NCBI GenBank assembly: GCA_028222435.1
Contig: JAOIST010000004.1
Coordinates: 1 to 53,839, forward strand
Direction of reading: 5' to 3'
From: Candidatus Pelagibacter sp.
GTDB lineage: Bacteria; Pseudomonadota; Alphaproteobacteria; Pelagibacterales; Pelagibacteraceae
Length of the DNA: 53,839 bases
The translations under genes and the position numbers were made by a program. Below the pieces are notes generated by a model. The model had not been told where the DNA came from. It did not search any database and was given only the letters and a program-made list of their open reading frames with translations. Shown in pieces: positions 6,341 to 15,180 of this stretch. Every line of letters begins with the position of its first letter. Within the stretch, counting starts at the first letter, position 1.

Positions 6341-8661
6341 GTTTTTCTTCTATAATTTAAATAACCAACTATAAATAAAAATATAAGAGCAAAAGGGTAA
6401 ACAATAGCTTTATTTGGTCTTTCCGGATTTTCAATTTTAAAATTACTAATGATATCGCCCATTTGAATACCAGATTTTTTTGCCTCACCTTTCCAATTTA
6501 ATTTATCGACAGTTAGTTGATCATTCTGATCTATTAATGTTACTCCATATTCTTCCAAGTTATATTTGTTTTCAAATTTTTGTTTATCAATAACGAATAG
6601 TTTATATCTTTCTCCGTATTCAGTAATTCGAGTGACTTTTATATGAACTTCTTTTGAAGGATCAAAAGACATATTTTGAATACTATTAGCTGAAAGTTTT
6701 TGTTCATTAAATTTTGGATAGAATTTACCTAAAACATAATCTGGAGCCAAAAAAGATAAAGATATAATTAAGAAAGCTATAATCTCATACCATCTTAATT
6801 TATTTATGAACCATTGCTGTGTAGCTGCAGTAAAAACTAATATTCCAATCAATGAAGTTGCTATTACAAGTAGAGCTTGCCAGATACTATCAACGCCAAT
6901 TAATAAAAGTTCATGATTAAAAAGAAAAACTATAGGCAAAATACCTGTTCTTAAGCTATACCAAATAGCTTGAAGTCCCGTTCTTAAAGGATCTCCTCCA
7001 GAAATCGCTGCGGCCGCATAAGATGCTAAACCAACGGGAGGCGTTACATCGGCCATCAAGCCAAAGTAAAATACGAACAAATGAACTGCAATTAGTGGAA
7101 AAATAAATCCCGAGGCATTTCCAACATCTACTAAAACACTAGCCATTAATGATGCTACCACTACATAGTTTGCAGTAGTTGGAAGACCCATTCCAAGTAG
7201 TAAACAAAGTATAATGGTTAATAGAATTAATATAGCTACATTGTCTCTTGCAATTGTCTCTATGACTATAATTAAATTAGTGCTCAATCCTGTAGAACCA
7301 ACTGCCCCAACGATTATACCTGCTGTCGCAATCGCAATTCCAACTCCAACCATGTTAATGGCGCCTTTTTGCAAACCTATTACAGTTTGATTCCACCACT
7401 CGATTAGACCTATTTTAAAATTTGAGTTTTTGATTAGTCGATTTGCTAGATTTACTAAAATGAGAGATATAGTTGCGTAGAATATAGAGAAACCTGCGGT
7501 GTATCTCATGTAAACGAGTAAAAAAATTAAAACAAAAATTGGTATTAAAAAATGTAGTCCTGATAAAAAAGTTTTCTTAAGATGAGGAACATCTGCATCA
7601 TCCATTCCTTTGAGTCCTAATTTAAGCGCCTCTAAATGTGATATATAAAATAAGGCAATGTAAGAAATAATAGCTGGTAAAAAAGCATGTTTAACCACTT
7701 CAAAGTAAGTAACGCCTATGAAACTTGCCATTACAAAAGCTGCAGCTCCCATAACTGGTGGCATAATTTGACCATTCACTGATGATGAAACTTCAATTGC
7801 TCCTGCTTTCTCTTTGGAGAATCCAGTTTTTTTCATTATAGGAATTGTAAAAGTTCCAGTAGTAACTGTATTAGCAATTGAAGAACCTGAAATCATGCCT
7901 GTCATTCCAGATCCTAAGATAGCAGCTTTAGCAGGCCCTCCTCTCATTTTACCAACCATGGCAAATGCTAAATCTAAAAAATATTTTCCTCCTCCCGCTG
8001 TTTCAAGTAATGCTCCAAAAAGTACAAATAAAAATATAAAATCTACCGAAACTCCAATAGGTATTCCAAAAATAGCTTCTTGGTCGAACCACTGAAAACC
8101 AACTAATCTTTTTAAAGATAATCCACCGTGAGAGATGATATCGGGTGCGTACTGACCAAAATAAGAAAATAATAAAAAACAAACTGCAATTACCACGAGA
8201 GGTAAACCGATGGCTCGTCTAGTAGCCTCTAACAATATCAAAATGCCTGTTGCCCCAATAATGAGCTCGATAGGAATTTTAAATCCGAATAATTCTTTTA
8301 CTAAAAGTATTCCTCCTCTTTTAACAAGATCATCGTAAAAAAAATAAATATATAAACAACAAAACGCTGCGACTATACTAATAAGAACATCAAAGACTGA
8401 AATTTTTTTTCCTCTTGTTGCTGGAAAAATTAAAAAAGTTAGTGTTAAAGCAAAACCTAGGTGAATTGCTCTTGCTGGTAAACCCTTAAACATTCCTATA
8501 TCAAACCAAAAAGGAAATGGTGATGCATACCACAATTGAAAAAATGTCCAAAGAATTGCAATGCCAAAGACTATTTGTAAATGAATTCCAGTTAAGTTTC
8601 TTGTTGGAGATAAATCTTCACTGATTTTATCTACAATTTTACTTTGGAAATTCTGATTCAT
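6337..8661 (-). CDS. TRAP transporter fused permease (4TM/12TM) with C-terminal DUF3394-like domain
   Basis: A fused TRAP permease combining the small (DctQ-like) and large (DctM-like) subunits, about 16-18 membrane spans. The large-subunit hallmarks are visible: GSGMTGMISGSSIANTVTTG and LLGMGLPTTANYVV, plus ADVTPPVGLASYAAAAISG. After the last DctM span comes a soluble stretch of about 90 residues (IKVTRITEYGERY, then a PDZ-like KSGIQMGDII) and a final membrane span, as in DUF3394-tailed permeases. A TTG at 8670 would add three residues; I chose the ATG at 8661. It works with the TAXI binding protein encoded upstream to import an organic anion using an ion gradient. A stem-loop separates the two genes. 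Confidence 0.9.
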   Translation of the reverse strand: MNQNFQSKIVDKISEDLSPTRNLTGIHLQIVFGIAILWTFFQLWYASPFPFWFDIGMFKGLPARAIHLGFALTLTFLIFPATRGKKISVFDVLISIVAAFCCLYIYFFYDDLVKRGGILLVKELFGFKIPIELIIGATGILILLEATRRAIGLPLVVIAVCFLLFSYFGQYAPDIISHGGLSLKRLVGFQWFDQEAIFGIPIGVSVDFIFLFVLFGALLETAGGGKYFLDLAFAMVGKMRGGPAKAAILGSGMTGMISGSSIANTVTTGTFTIPIMKKTGFSKEKAGAIEVSSSVNGQIMPPVMGAAAFVMASFIGVTYFEVVKHAFLPAIISYIALFYISHLEALKLGLKGMDDADVPHLKKTFLSGLHFLIPIFVLIFLLVYMRYTAGFSIFYATISLILVNLANRLIKNSNFKIGLIEWWNQTVIGLQKGAINMVGVGIAIATAGIIVGAVGSTGLSTNLIIVIETIARDNVAILILLTIILCLLLGMGLPTTANYVVVASLMASVLVDVGNASGFIFPLIAVHLFVFYFGLMADVTPPVGLASYAAAAISGGDPLRTGLQAIWYSLRTGILPIVFLFNHELLLIGVDSIWQALLVIATSLIGILVFTAATQQWFINKLRWYEIIAFLIISLSFLAPDYVLGKFYPKFNEQKLSANSIQNMSFDPSKEVHIKVTRITEYGERYKLFVIDKQKFENKYNLEEYGVTLIDQNDQLTVDKLNWKGEAKKSGIQMGDIISNFKIENPERPNKAIVYPFALIFLFIVGYLNYRRKT

Positions 8662-8690
8662 TGTGTGCAAGATACATTATTATAAAAAAA

Positions 8691-8714
8691 AAGGCCCAAG
8701 AAATATTGGGCCTT
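8691..8714 (-). terminator. Stem-loop terminator/attenuator between TAXI binding protein and TRAP permease
   Basis: GGCCCAA (8693-8699) and TTGGGCC (8706-8712) form a perfect 7-bp GC-rich stem around a 6-nt loop. The stem is extended by A/T pairs and, on the minus strand, followed by a run of nine T. It begins 25 bp after the binding-protein stop and ends before the permease start. This is a standard intrinsic terminator; in this position it would let the periplasmic protein be made in excess over the permease. Confidence 0.8.
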
Positions 8715-8738
8715 TTTTAATTAAAATTAAAAGTTGAA

Positions 8739-9743
8739 TTACATTAATCCAGCTTCTTTATAAGCTTTAATTGCTCCTGGATGTAATGGTGCAGAAAGAC
8801 CAGCTTTAATCATATCTTCTTTTTTCAAGAATCCAAATGCTGGGTGTTGCGCTTTGAAGTCATCAAAGTTATCCATTACAGCTTTCGTAACTAAATATAC
8901 TAATTCTTCAGAAACATCAGCGCTTGTTACAACTGTAGCTTTTACACCGAAAGTCGTGGCATCTTTTTTCTGATTTGAGTAAGTTCCTTTTGGAATTACT
9001 GCTTTAGCATAATAGTCAGCGCCATCAATTAATCCTTGAACTGGAGAACCAGTTAAATCAATTGGGCTTGCTTTAGCTTTGCAGGTTGCAGCTTGTTCCA
9101 TAGCTCCATTAGGAAATCCTACTGAATATCCAAATGCATCTATTTTACCGTCACAAAGTGCTTTTACTTGCTCTGATGAAGTTAATTCAGTTACAGATTT
9201 AAAGTAACTATTATCAACTCCTTGCGCTTTCATTAATTCTTCCATAGTTCCTCTTTGACCAGAACCAGGGTTACCAATGTTTACTACTTTTCCCTTTAAA
9301 CTTTTAAAATCTTTAATTTTAGATTTTTTGCTAGCCCAAATTTGAAAAGGCTCATTGTGTACTGAAAAAACAGCTCTTAAATTACTGAACTGATTTCCTT
9401 CCCATTTGCTAGTTCCATTGTAAGCATGATATTGCCAGTCAGACTGGGCTACACCAAATTGAAACTCACCGTCTTTAATTTGACCAATATTATAATTTGA
9501 ACCACCTGTAGAAGGCGCAGTACATCTATAAGCTTTTGCTGTACCACTTTTTCTTCCATGATCAGCACTTATTGCAGATTTATGCAACATTTTACAAATA
9601 GCGTTACCAGTTTGGAAATATACTCCTGTTGGTCCACCTGTTCCTATCGTAAAGAACTCTGCAGATTTAGCAATTGAAGTAAGTGGGCTTGTTAAAGCAA
9701 ACGTTACTAAAATAGCTGAAACCATCGACATTATTTTTCTCAT
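8739..9743 (-). CDS. TAXI-family TRAP transporter solute-binding protein
   Basis: A 334-residue periplasmic receptor. Residues 1-28 form a signal peptide (basic start, hydrophobic core, Ala-Lys-Ser-Ala cleavage region). The mature start FFTIGTGGPTGVYFQTGNAIC is the TAXI (TRAP-associated extracytoplasmic immunogenic) hallmark. Mid-protein, residues near 150-170 read KGKVVNIGNPGSGQRGTMEELM, a typical ligand-hinge segment. An AGGAG ribosome-binding site lies at 9749-9753, 5 nt before the ATG, one of the stronger ones here, consistent with high expression. Ligand unknown; TAXI receptors are known for glutamate, 2-oxoglutarate and other small organic acids. Confidence 0.9.
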   Translation of the reverse strand: MRKIMSMVSAILVTFALTSPLTSIAKSAEFFTIGTGGPTGVYFQTGNAICKMLHKSAISADHGRKSGTAKAYRCTAPSTGGSNYNIGQIKDGEFQFGVAQSDWQYHAYNGTSKWEGNQFSNLRAVFSVHNEPFQIWASKKSKIKDFKSLKGKVVNIGNPGSGQRGTMEELMKAQGVDNSYFKSVTELTSSEQVKALCDGKIDAFGYSVGFPNGAMEQAATCKAKASPIDLTGSPVQGLIDGADYYAKAVIPKGTYSNQKKDATTFGVKATVVTSADVSEELVYLVTKAVMDNFDDFKAQHPAFGFLKKEDMIKAGLSAPLHPGAIKAYKEAGLM

Positions 9744-9770
9744 ATAATCTCCTATTTTTTATAAAGTTGA

Positions 9771-9799
9771 ATTTAACTACGATATTAAACGAACGTCAA
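9771..9799 (-). promoter_or_regulatory. Sigma-70-type promoter for the TAXI/TRAP operon
   Basis: Reading the minus strand, TTGACG (9794-9799) is followed after 17 bp by TTAAAT (9771-9776). Transcription would start near 9764, about 20 nt before the ATG. It occupies the 64-bp gap after the aminotransferase stop. Confidence 0.55.
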
Positions 9800-9807
9800 A
9801 GAGTTTA

Positions 9808-11046
9808 TTACAAATTTTTAGCCCAATTTGATAATTTAGAAACTCCTTCAACAACATTTGGTGCATATTTTTTTATGATATCATCATCTATTGAATTGTA
9901 GTTTGTAACGTTTCTAAAAAATTCAGTTCCGTTAAAATCAGTATAACTTAATCTTGTTAACATTTTTTTTGACTTAAAACCAAAATCTGATCCTGGCAAC
10001 ATTGCGACTCCTGTTTCATTTAATATCTTCTCGCATAATTCAGATGAATTTTTAAATTTATTATTCTTAAATTCTGGCATTAAGTAAAAAGCACCTTGTG
10101 GTGGATTTATTAGAACTTTATTTGATTTTAAATTATTATAAACATATGTGCCAACAGCATTTAGAATCCCATTAACTTTATTTTTATACTCTTCATAATT
10201 ACCCGAATAAGCTTCAACCGCAGCGAATTGAGTTGGGGTATTTACAGTAGAGTAAGATTCGCTGGCTAATGATTTTAAGCTTGATAAAAAATCCTTAAGC
10301 TGTTTGGGAACAGCTAAAAATCCTAATCTCCAACCCCCTGCTCCACACCATTTACTAAGTCCACCTGTAATAAAAGTTAGTTGGGGATAGTATTTTGAAA
10401 TTGAACTATAGTTTTTTCCAAATGTTAAATCAGTATAAATTTCGTCTGAAAGAATAATTAGCTTATATTTTTTTGCAACTTTAGCCAGTTCTTTTAAATT
10501 TTCACAAACAGCACCAGAAGGGTTATTAGGCGAATTAAGTATAAGAATTAAATTTTTTTTCTTTCCTATTTTTTTAATTTTTCTTTCAAGTTCATTAGCG
10601 GTTGGAAACCAATTGTTTTCTCTTGAGGTCTCTATCCAATGAACTTTGTTTGATCCAATTTGTGCTTGGGGTTCGTAAGATACCCAGCCTGGTGCCGGAA
10701 TAAGGATTTCACCTTTGAAAGCTATGTGCAATAGTAACATAGCCTCCTTTGATCCGGGAGTAATTAAAATATTTTCTTTAGGGTAATTATTACCTGTTTT
10801 TTTTTTAAGATAATTTGAGATAGCTTCTCTTAGTTTAGGTAAACCTTGAATTGGTAAATATTCTTTTCTATGTGCGTGAACTTTTAGTGTTTCAACAATT
10901 TTATTCGGAACAGGGAATGGGGATTGCCCAAAACCAAATTGGTAAACTTTTTTACCTTGTCTAATTAATTCTTTTGATTTTTCATTAATAACAAGAGTTG
11001 AAGATTCCTTTAACTTAAGAATGCTTTTTTTGATTTTTAAAGACAT
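9808..11046 (-). CDS. Class I/II pyridoxal-phosphate aminotransferase
   Basis: A 412-residue fold-type I aminotransferase. Visible cofactor-site elements are NSPNNPSG at residues 171-178, SDEIY at 200-204 and the Schiff-base lysine K232 in the motif SKWCGAGGWRLGF. The WRLG arginine contacts PLP phosphate. It most resembles aspartate/aromatic-type class I enzymes, but the specificity loop cannot be read for an amino acid with confidence. It is transcribed toward the TRAP/TAXI genes on the same strand, and its start faces the helicase operon divergently across 156 bp. Confidence 0.85.
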   Translation of the reverse strand: MSLKIKKSILKLKESSTLVINEKSKELIRQGKKVYQFGFGQSPFPVPNKIVETLKVHAHRKEYLPIQGLPKLREAISNYLKKKTGNNYPKENILITPGSKEAMLLLHIAFKGEILIPAPGWVSYEPQAQIGSNKVHWIETSRENNWFPTANELERKIKKIGKKKNLILILNSPNNPSGAVCENLKELAKVAKKYKLIILSDEIYTDLTFGKNYSSISKYYPQLTFITGGLSKWCGAGGWRLGFLAVPKQLKDFLSSLKSLASESYSTVNTPTQFAAVEAYSGNYEEYKNKVNGILNAVGTYVYNNLKSNKVLINPPQGAFYLMPEFKNNKFKNSSELCEKILNETGVAMLPGSDFGFKSKKMLTRLSYTDFNGTEFFRNVTNYNSIDDDIIKKYAPNVVEGVSKLSNWAKNL

Positions 11047-11114
11047 TTTATTTTACTGAATCTATACGGGGACTGCGTAATTAGAGTCAATTCAAATAAT
11101 TAAAATAGGAACAT

Positions 11115-11143
11115 TTGACAAAACGATTCGGTCATGTTTTAAT
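11115..11143 (+). promoter_or_regulatory. Sigma-70-type promoter for the helicase-terB-fdxA-carD operon
   Basis: A perfect TTGACA (11115-11120) lies 17 bp from TTTAAT (11138-11143), one mismatch from the consensus -10. The predicted start near 11150 leaves a leader of about 53 nt before the ATG at 11203. It is one of the best promoter matches in the window. Confidence 0.6.
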
Positions 11144-11202
11144 CTTATTTTGTTCTCAACTTTGGTCTACATATAGTATAAAAAAAATTACCCAACACAA
11201 TT

Positions 11203-13668
11203 ATGAATGATGTCTCTCAGAAAATTGTTGCTCTTTTAGGTCCCACAAATACCGGTAAAACACATATAGCAATCGAGAAGATGCTTGAATTTGATTCGGG
11301 TATTTTTGGTTTACCCTTAAGGCTGCTCGCAAGAGAAGTTTATGAAAAATGTGTAAGCAAAGTAGGTATTGAAAAAGTTGCTTTAATCACTGGAGAAGAA
11401 AAAATTGTTCCAAGCACTGCTAGCTATTTTATTTGCACCGTCGAGTCTATGCCCAAAAAAAAGGAAGTAGATTTTGTTGCAATTGATGAAATACAAATGT
11501 GTGCAGATAGAGAAAGGGGTCATATTTTTACAGAACGCATGCTTGAGTCTCGTGGGTTAAAATTAACTATGTTTTTAGGTTCACAAGTTATGGCAAAAAT
11601 TATTAATCAATTAATAAATAATGTAGAATTTGAAAAAAAAGAAAGATATTCAAAGCTAAGTTATGCTGGAATTAAAAAAATATCTAGATTAGATCAAAAA
11701 GTTGCAATAATAGCTTTTTCAATTGAGGAAGTTTATGCAATTGCAGAACTTGTACGTAGGCAAAAAGGTGGAGCAGCAGTAATTATGGGCTCATTAAGTC
11801 CTAAAACAAGAAATTCACAAGTTGGATTATATCAATCGGGAGATGTGGACTATTTAATAGCAACCGATGCTATTGGGATGGGTTTAAATATGGACATTAA
11901 TGAGATTTATTTTTCAAGTTTAAAAAAATTTGATGGAAAAAAAACAAGAAGGCTCAACCTAATTGAAATGTCTCAAATTGCAGGGCGTGCAGGAAGATAT
12001 AAAAATGATGGAGGATTTGGAACTACAGGTGATTGTGAAATATTAAATTCAGATGAAATAGAAAATATTGAAAAACATCAATTACCAGATACTAAAGCAA
12101 TATACTGGAGAAATTCAAAATTAAATTTCGAAAACCCTGAAAAACTTTTAACTTCTCTTGAGCTCAAACCAACTCAAAAAAATCTTTTAAGAACAAACGA
12201 CTCCTTAGATGAAAGTGTATTAAGATTTTTTTTAAAAAAAGGAGCAAATAATATTTTATATCATAAAAATTTAGAATTATTATGGGAGTGTTGCCAAATA
12301 CCAGATTTTGAAAAAAAAGCTTATGGTCAACATATAAATATAATTGACAAAGTATTTCAATTTTTATCAACAAGAAAAAAAAGAATTCCGAGTACATTTA
12401 TGAAAGAACAATTAAAAGGCTTAGAAAAAGAACATGGAAATGTAGATTTGTTATCTCACAGACTTTCAAATGTTAGAACTTGGTCCTATGTAGCAAATAA
12501 AAAAAATTGGGTTGAAAACTCGGATTACTGGGTTCAACTAACCAAAAGTATAGAAGATAAATTATCGGATAAACTACATGAAGAATTAACAAAGAGTTTT
12601 ATTGATAAAAAAATTAGTATTCTTTCTAGAAACTTAAAACAAGATCTTGTCTTAAATACAAAAATTAATAATGAAAATAAAATACATATAGATGGACAAT
12701 TAATAGGTGAATTAAAAGGGTTAAAATTTTTGATAGAGATCACATCAAAGACTCTTGATACTGATATTAAGTCCATAAAAAAAGCAGCACGGAAAGGTGT
12801 TGAAAAAGAGTTAGTAAAAAGGGTTGATGAGATTATATCAAAACCTGACATTGAAATTAATCAAGATAATAAAATTATATGGAAAAATAATCCTGTAGCT
12901 GTATTGAGAAAAGGTAATAATTATTTAAATCCAGAAATAATTATCATTGCAGATGATGCTTTAAATAAAGAATCAGAGTCTAAATTAAATATTTTTTTAA
13001 ATAAATGGTTGAAAGCCTATATAAATGAATTGTTGGGTGACTTAATTAAATTAACAAAACATCAAATTGATAATCAATATTTAAGGGGTCTAATTTTTCA
13101 ACTTTATGAAAAAAACGGTGTAGTTAAAAGAAATGAAGTTGATAAAATTGTTAAATCTATTCCTGCAGAAGAAAGAAAAAAACTATGGGGCATGGGAATA
13201 AAAATTGGAAGATATCATATTTATCTACCAAAAATGCTTAAGCCTAGGGCTGTTGAATTTCGTATTGGCTTATGGAAAATATTTTATAATCTTTCTGATA
13301 AAAACAAAATCCCAAAGTCAGGACTAAACTTTTTAGTTAATAATATTTTAGATAAAAATTTTCTTTTGTTGTGCGGGTTTGAAAAATTTGGAGAATTTTT
13401 TATAAGAATCGATATTCTAGAAAAGTTATTTTTGAAAATTTTAGAAAATACGAAAGGTAGGAAATTTAAAATTAACACAGAAATGATGAATTTACTTGGT
13501 TGCTCTAAAGAAAATTTCTATAAATTAATGACTTATATGAATTATAAAAAAGATAAAGAAGTAGATACTTATGGTTTTAAAGGTGAAAAAAAGAATAAAG
13601 AGAAAATAATACGATTTGACAAAAAAGATAATCCATTTAATAAACTTCTTTCATTAAATATTAAATAA
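11203..13668 (+). CDS. SUV3/MgpS-like superfamily 2 RNA helicase
   Basis: An 821-residue helicase resembling alphaproteobacterial homologues of the mitochondrial degradosome helicase SUV3. Walker A is GPTNTGKT (residues 13-20), Walker B/DEIQ is at residues 95-98, and the C-terminal RecA domain has ATDAIGMGLNMD followed by the motif VI segment QIAGRAGRY. The remaining 500 residues are Lys-rich and include a long C-terminal region. It probably acts in RNA unwinding or turnover. The stop abuts the next start (TAAATG), beginning a four-gene operon with terB-like, fdxA and carD. Confidence 0.85.
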   Translation: MNDVSQKIVALLGPTNTGKTHIAIEKMLEFDSGIFGLPLRLLAREVYEKCVSKVGIEKVALITGEEKIVPSTASYFICTVESMPKKKEVDFVAIDEIQMCADRERGHIFTERMLESRGLKLTMFLGSQVMAKIINQLINNVEFEKKERYSKLSYAGIKKISRLDQKVAIIAFSIEEVYAIAELVRRQKGGAAVIMGSLSPKTRNSQVGLYQSGDVDYLIATDAIGMGLNMDINEIYFSSLKKFDGKKTRRLNLIEMSQIAGRAGRYKNDGGFGTTGDCEILNSDEIENIEKHQLPDTKAIYWRNSKLNFENPEKLLTSLELKPTQKNLLRTNDSLDESVLRFFLKKGANNILYHKNLELLWECCQIPDFEKKAYGQHINIIDKVFQFLSTRKKRIPSTFMKEQLKGLEKEHGNVDLLSHRLSNVRTWSYVANKKNWVENSDYWVQLTKSIEDKLSDKLHEELTKSFIDKKISILSRNLKQDLVLNTKINNENKIHIDGQLIGELKGLKFLIEITSKTLDTDIKSIKKAARKGVEKELVKRVDEIISKPDIEINQDNKIIWKNNPVAVLRKGNNYLNPEIIIIADDALNKESESKLNIFLNKWLKAYINELLGDLIKLTKHQIDNQYLRGLIFQLYEKNGVVKRNEVDKIVKSIPAEERKKLWGMGIKIGRYHIYLPKMLKPRAVEFRIGLWKIFYNLSDKNKIPKSGLNFLVNNILDKNFLLLCGFEKFGEFFIRIDILEKLFLKILENTKGRKFKINTEMMNLLGCSKENFYKLMTYMNYKKDKEVDTYGFKGEKKNKEKIIRFDKKDNPFNKLLSLNIK

Positions 13669-14055
13669 ATGAACAAATTAGACAAAGAAAGTATTCTTGG
13701 TATTGCTGCATTACTAGTGCATGCTGCAAATATTGATGGGATTTATTCTAATCATGAAAAAGAATTAATCTGTAATTTCATTAAATCCTATTTAGATGAG
13801 GATGCAAATCTAATTCTAAAAAAGGCTGAAGAAATAGAAAACAATTCAAATCAGTTATTAAATTATACAAATATAATTAAAGGAAATTCATTAGAAATAA
13901 AAAAAGATATCATCGAACATCTTTGGAAAGTAATCATTTCAGATAATAAAGTTGATCAATACGAGGCAAATTTAATGCGAAGAATTTGTGGTTTAATTTA
14001 TTTTTCTGATAAAGAATGTGGTGAAATAAAACTTAAATTAACAAAAAATATATGA
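13669..14055 (+). CDS. TerB-like (tellurite-resistance/DjlA N-domain fold) protein
   Basis: A 128-residue all-helical protein with the TerB pattern: an N-terminal helix [21 protein letters not shown], in which an Asp-Gly pair marks the first acidic metal-site motif, and a second copy near residues 95-110 ([19 protein letters not shown]). TerB-fold proteins bind metal or act as membrane-stress modules, but most have no assigned reaction. It starts directly after the helicase stop and overlaps fdxA by 4 bp (ATGA). In many alphaproteobacteria I recall an S4-domain RNA-binding protein in this slot. Confidence 0.75.
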   Translation: MNKLDKESILGIAALLVHAANIDGIYSNHEKELICNFIKSYLDEDANLILKKAEEIENNSNQLLNYTNIIKGNSLEIKKDIIEHLWKVIISDNKVDQYEANLMRRICGLIYFSDKECGEIKLKLTKNI

Positions 14056-14393
14056 CCTATATTGTAAAAGATGAGTGTATAAAATGTAAATTGACTGATT
14101 GTGTGGAAGTGTGCCCGGTCGATTGTTTTTATGAAGGAGAAAACATGCTGGTCATTAATCCAGATGAATGTATTGATTGCGGGGTGTGTGAGCCAGAATG
14201 CCCTATAGATGCAATTAAACCTGATACTGATGAAAGTATAGAAAATATGGAAAAATGGTTGTTGCTTAATAAAAAGTTTTCTGCAATATGGCCTAATATT
14301 TCTAAAAAAAAAGACCCAATGTCAGATCATAAAAAATTTAGAAATATCAAAAATAAGTATGATAAACACTTTTCAGAAAAACCTGGAAAATAA
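14052..14393 (+). CDS. fdxA: 7Fe-8S ferredoxin FdxA
   Basis: A 113-residue two-cluster ferredoxin. The N-terminal half carries C9, C12, C17, C21 and C25, and the second half C40, C43, C46 and C50. This is the Azotobacter FdI arrangement that binds one [3Fe-4S] and one [4Fe-4S] cluster. The C-terminal 50 residues form the extended tail of this subfamily. It is a cytoplasmic electron carrier. The 4-bp overlap with the terB-like gene and 2-bp gap to carD place it in the helicase operon, a long-standing alphaproteobacterial arrangement. Confidence 0.93.
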   Translation: MTYIVKDECIKCKLTDCVEVCPVDCFYEGENMLVINPDECIDCGVCEPECPIDAIKPDTDESIENMEKWLLLNKKFSAIWPNISKKKDPMSDHKKFRNIKNKYDKHFSEKPGK

Positions 14394-14395
14394 AT

Positions 14396-15058
14396 ATGCC
14401 AAAAAAAAAAGTTAAAAAAGTTAAAAAAGTTAAAAAAACAAAATTACCAAAAAAGGTAAAACAACCATTAAAACTAGCAGATAAAAAAAATTCTATTCCG
14501 GGAGCTGAAGAAAAGCAGGAGATTAAAAAGATTAAAAAACAACCTACTGAAAAACGAATTTATAATTTAAAAGATTTTGTAGTTTATCCAAAACATGGTG
14601 TTGGGCAAATCATGGCTATAGAAAAAGCTAAAATTGGTGAAATAGATATTCAATTTTATAAAATATTAGTCGAAAAAGAAAAATTAACTTTAACTGTTCC
14701 TATTAATCAACAGTCTAAGCTGAGACCTATCTCTTCTATAAATCAAATTAATAAATGTATTTCCATTTTAAAAATGAAACCTAAAATTAAGAGAACAATG
14801 TGGAGTAGGCGGGCGCAAGAATATGATCAAAAAATTAATTCTGGAAAAATTTACGAGCTGTCAGAAGTAGTAAAAGATCTTAACAAAAATACCGATATTA
14901 TTGCTGATCAATCATACTCGGAAAGACAATTGTTTGAAAAGGCTTACGAAAGATTAAAGTCAGAATTTGAAGCAGTTCTAAAAGTTAGTCCTGAAGAAGT
15001 ACAAAAAAAGATGGACAAAGCATTAGGTAGAGCAAATATTTCAGAAAGTGCAGAATAA
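14396..15058 (+). CDS. carD: CarD-family transcription regulator with Lys-rich N-terminal extension
   Basis: A 220-residue CarD_CdnL_TRCF protein. The first about 55 residues are Lys-rich and contain three back-to-back VKK units. The RNA polymerase-interacting Tudor-like domain starts near residue 56 (YNLKDFVVYPKHGVGQI). The C-terminal helical domain follows (RRAQEYDQKINSGKIYELSEVV, then YSERQLFEKAYERL). CarD binds the RNA polymerase beta subunit and stabilises open promoter complexes. The start has ten consecutive A right after ATGCC. An intrinsic terminator follows 2 bp after the stop. Confidence 0.92.
   Translation: MPKKKVKKVKKVKKTKLPKKVKQPLKLADKKNSIPGAEEKQEIKKIKKQPTEKRIYNLKDFVVYPKHGVGQIMAIEKAKIGEIDIQFYKILVEKEKLTLTVPINQQSKLRPISSINQINKCISILKMKPKIKRTMWSRRAQEYDQKINSGKIYELSEVVKDLNKNTDIIADQSYSERQLFEKAYERLKSEFEAVLKVSPEEVQKKMDKALGRANISESAE
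14411..14437 (+). repeat. Three tandem 9-bp units in the carD 5' end
   Basis: The unit GTTAAAAAA occurs three times in a row at 14411-14419, 14420-14428 and 14429-14437, each encoding Val-Lys-Lys. It follows an A10 run at 14401-14410. Both are slippage-prone; a change in unit number would stay in frame, a change in the A run would not. Confidence 0.85.
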
Positions 15059-15060
15059 AA

Positions 15061-15094
15061 AAACGCCCTCTTTAAATAATTAAAAAGGGCGTTT
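15061..15094. terminator. Bidirectional intrinsic terminator after carD and the basic mini-protein
   Basis: AAACGCCCT (15061-15069) pairs with AGGGCGTTT (15086-15094); inner A/T pairs extend the stem around an ATAA loop. A/T flanks give U-rich tails on both strands. It lies 2 bp after the carD stop on one side and 14 bp after the mini-protein stop on the other, so it can end both converging transcripts. Confidence 0.85.
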
Positions 15095-15108
15095 AGTTAA
15101 AGAGAAAA

Positions 15109-15180
15109 CTATCTTTTTCTTCTTCTTTTTTTTGCTTTCTTTTTAGTTTTCTTTTTAGCTTTTTTTCTTCTTTTAGCCAT
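15109..15180 (-). CDS. 23-residue extremely basic mini-protein
   Basis: ATG at 15178-15180, TAG at 15109-15111. The product has 12 Lys and 6 Arg among 23 residues; the rest are Met, three Ala and one Thr, with no acidic or hydrophobic residue. A strong ribosome-binding site (AAGGGAG, plus-strand 15186-15192) sits 5 nt upstream. A TTGACA-like element (15253-15258, minus strand) lies further up with only a weak -10, and the carD terminator lies 14 bp downstream. Composition resembles histone H1 C-terminal tails or tiny ribosome-bound peptides such as bTHX, so nucleic-acid binding is likely. The rest of the gap to 15389 is featureless AT-rich DNA. Confidence 0.6.
   Translation of the reverse strand: MAKRRKKAKKKTKKKAKKRRRKR

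Noticed and set aside
8662..8670. TTG start for the TRAP permease at 8670.
   Set aside because: An in-frame ATG three codons later is adequate and no ribosome-binding site favours TTG.
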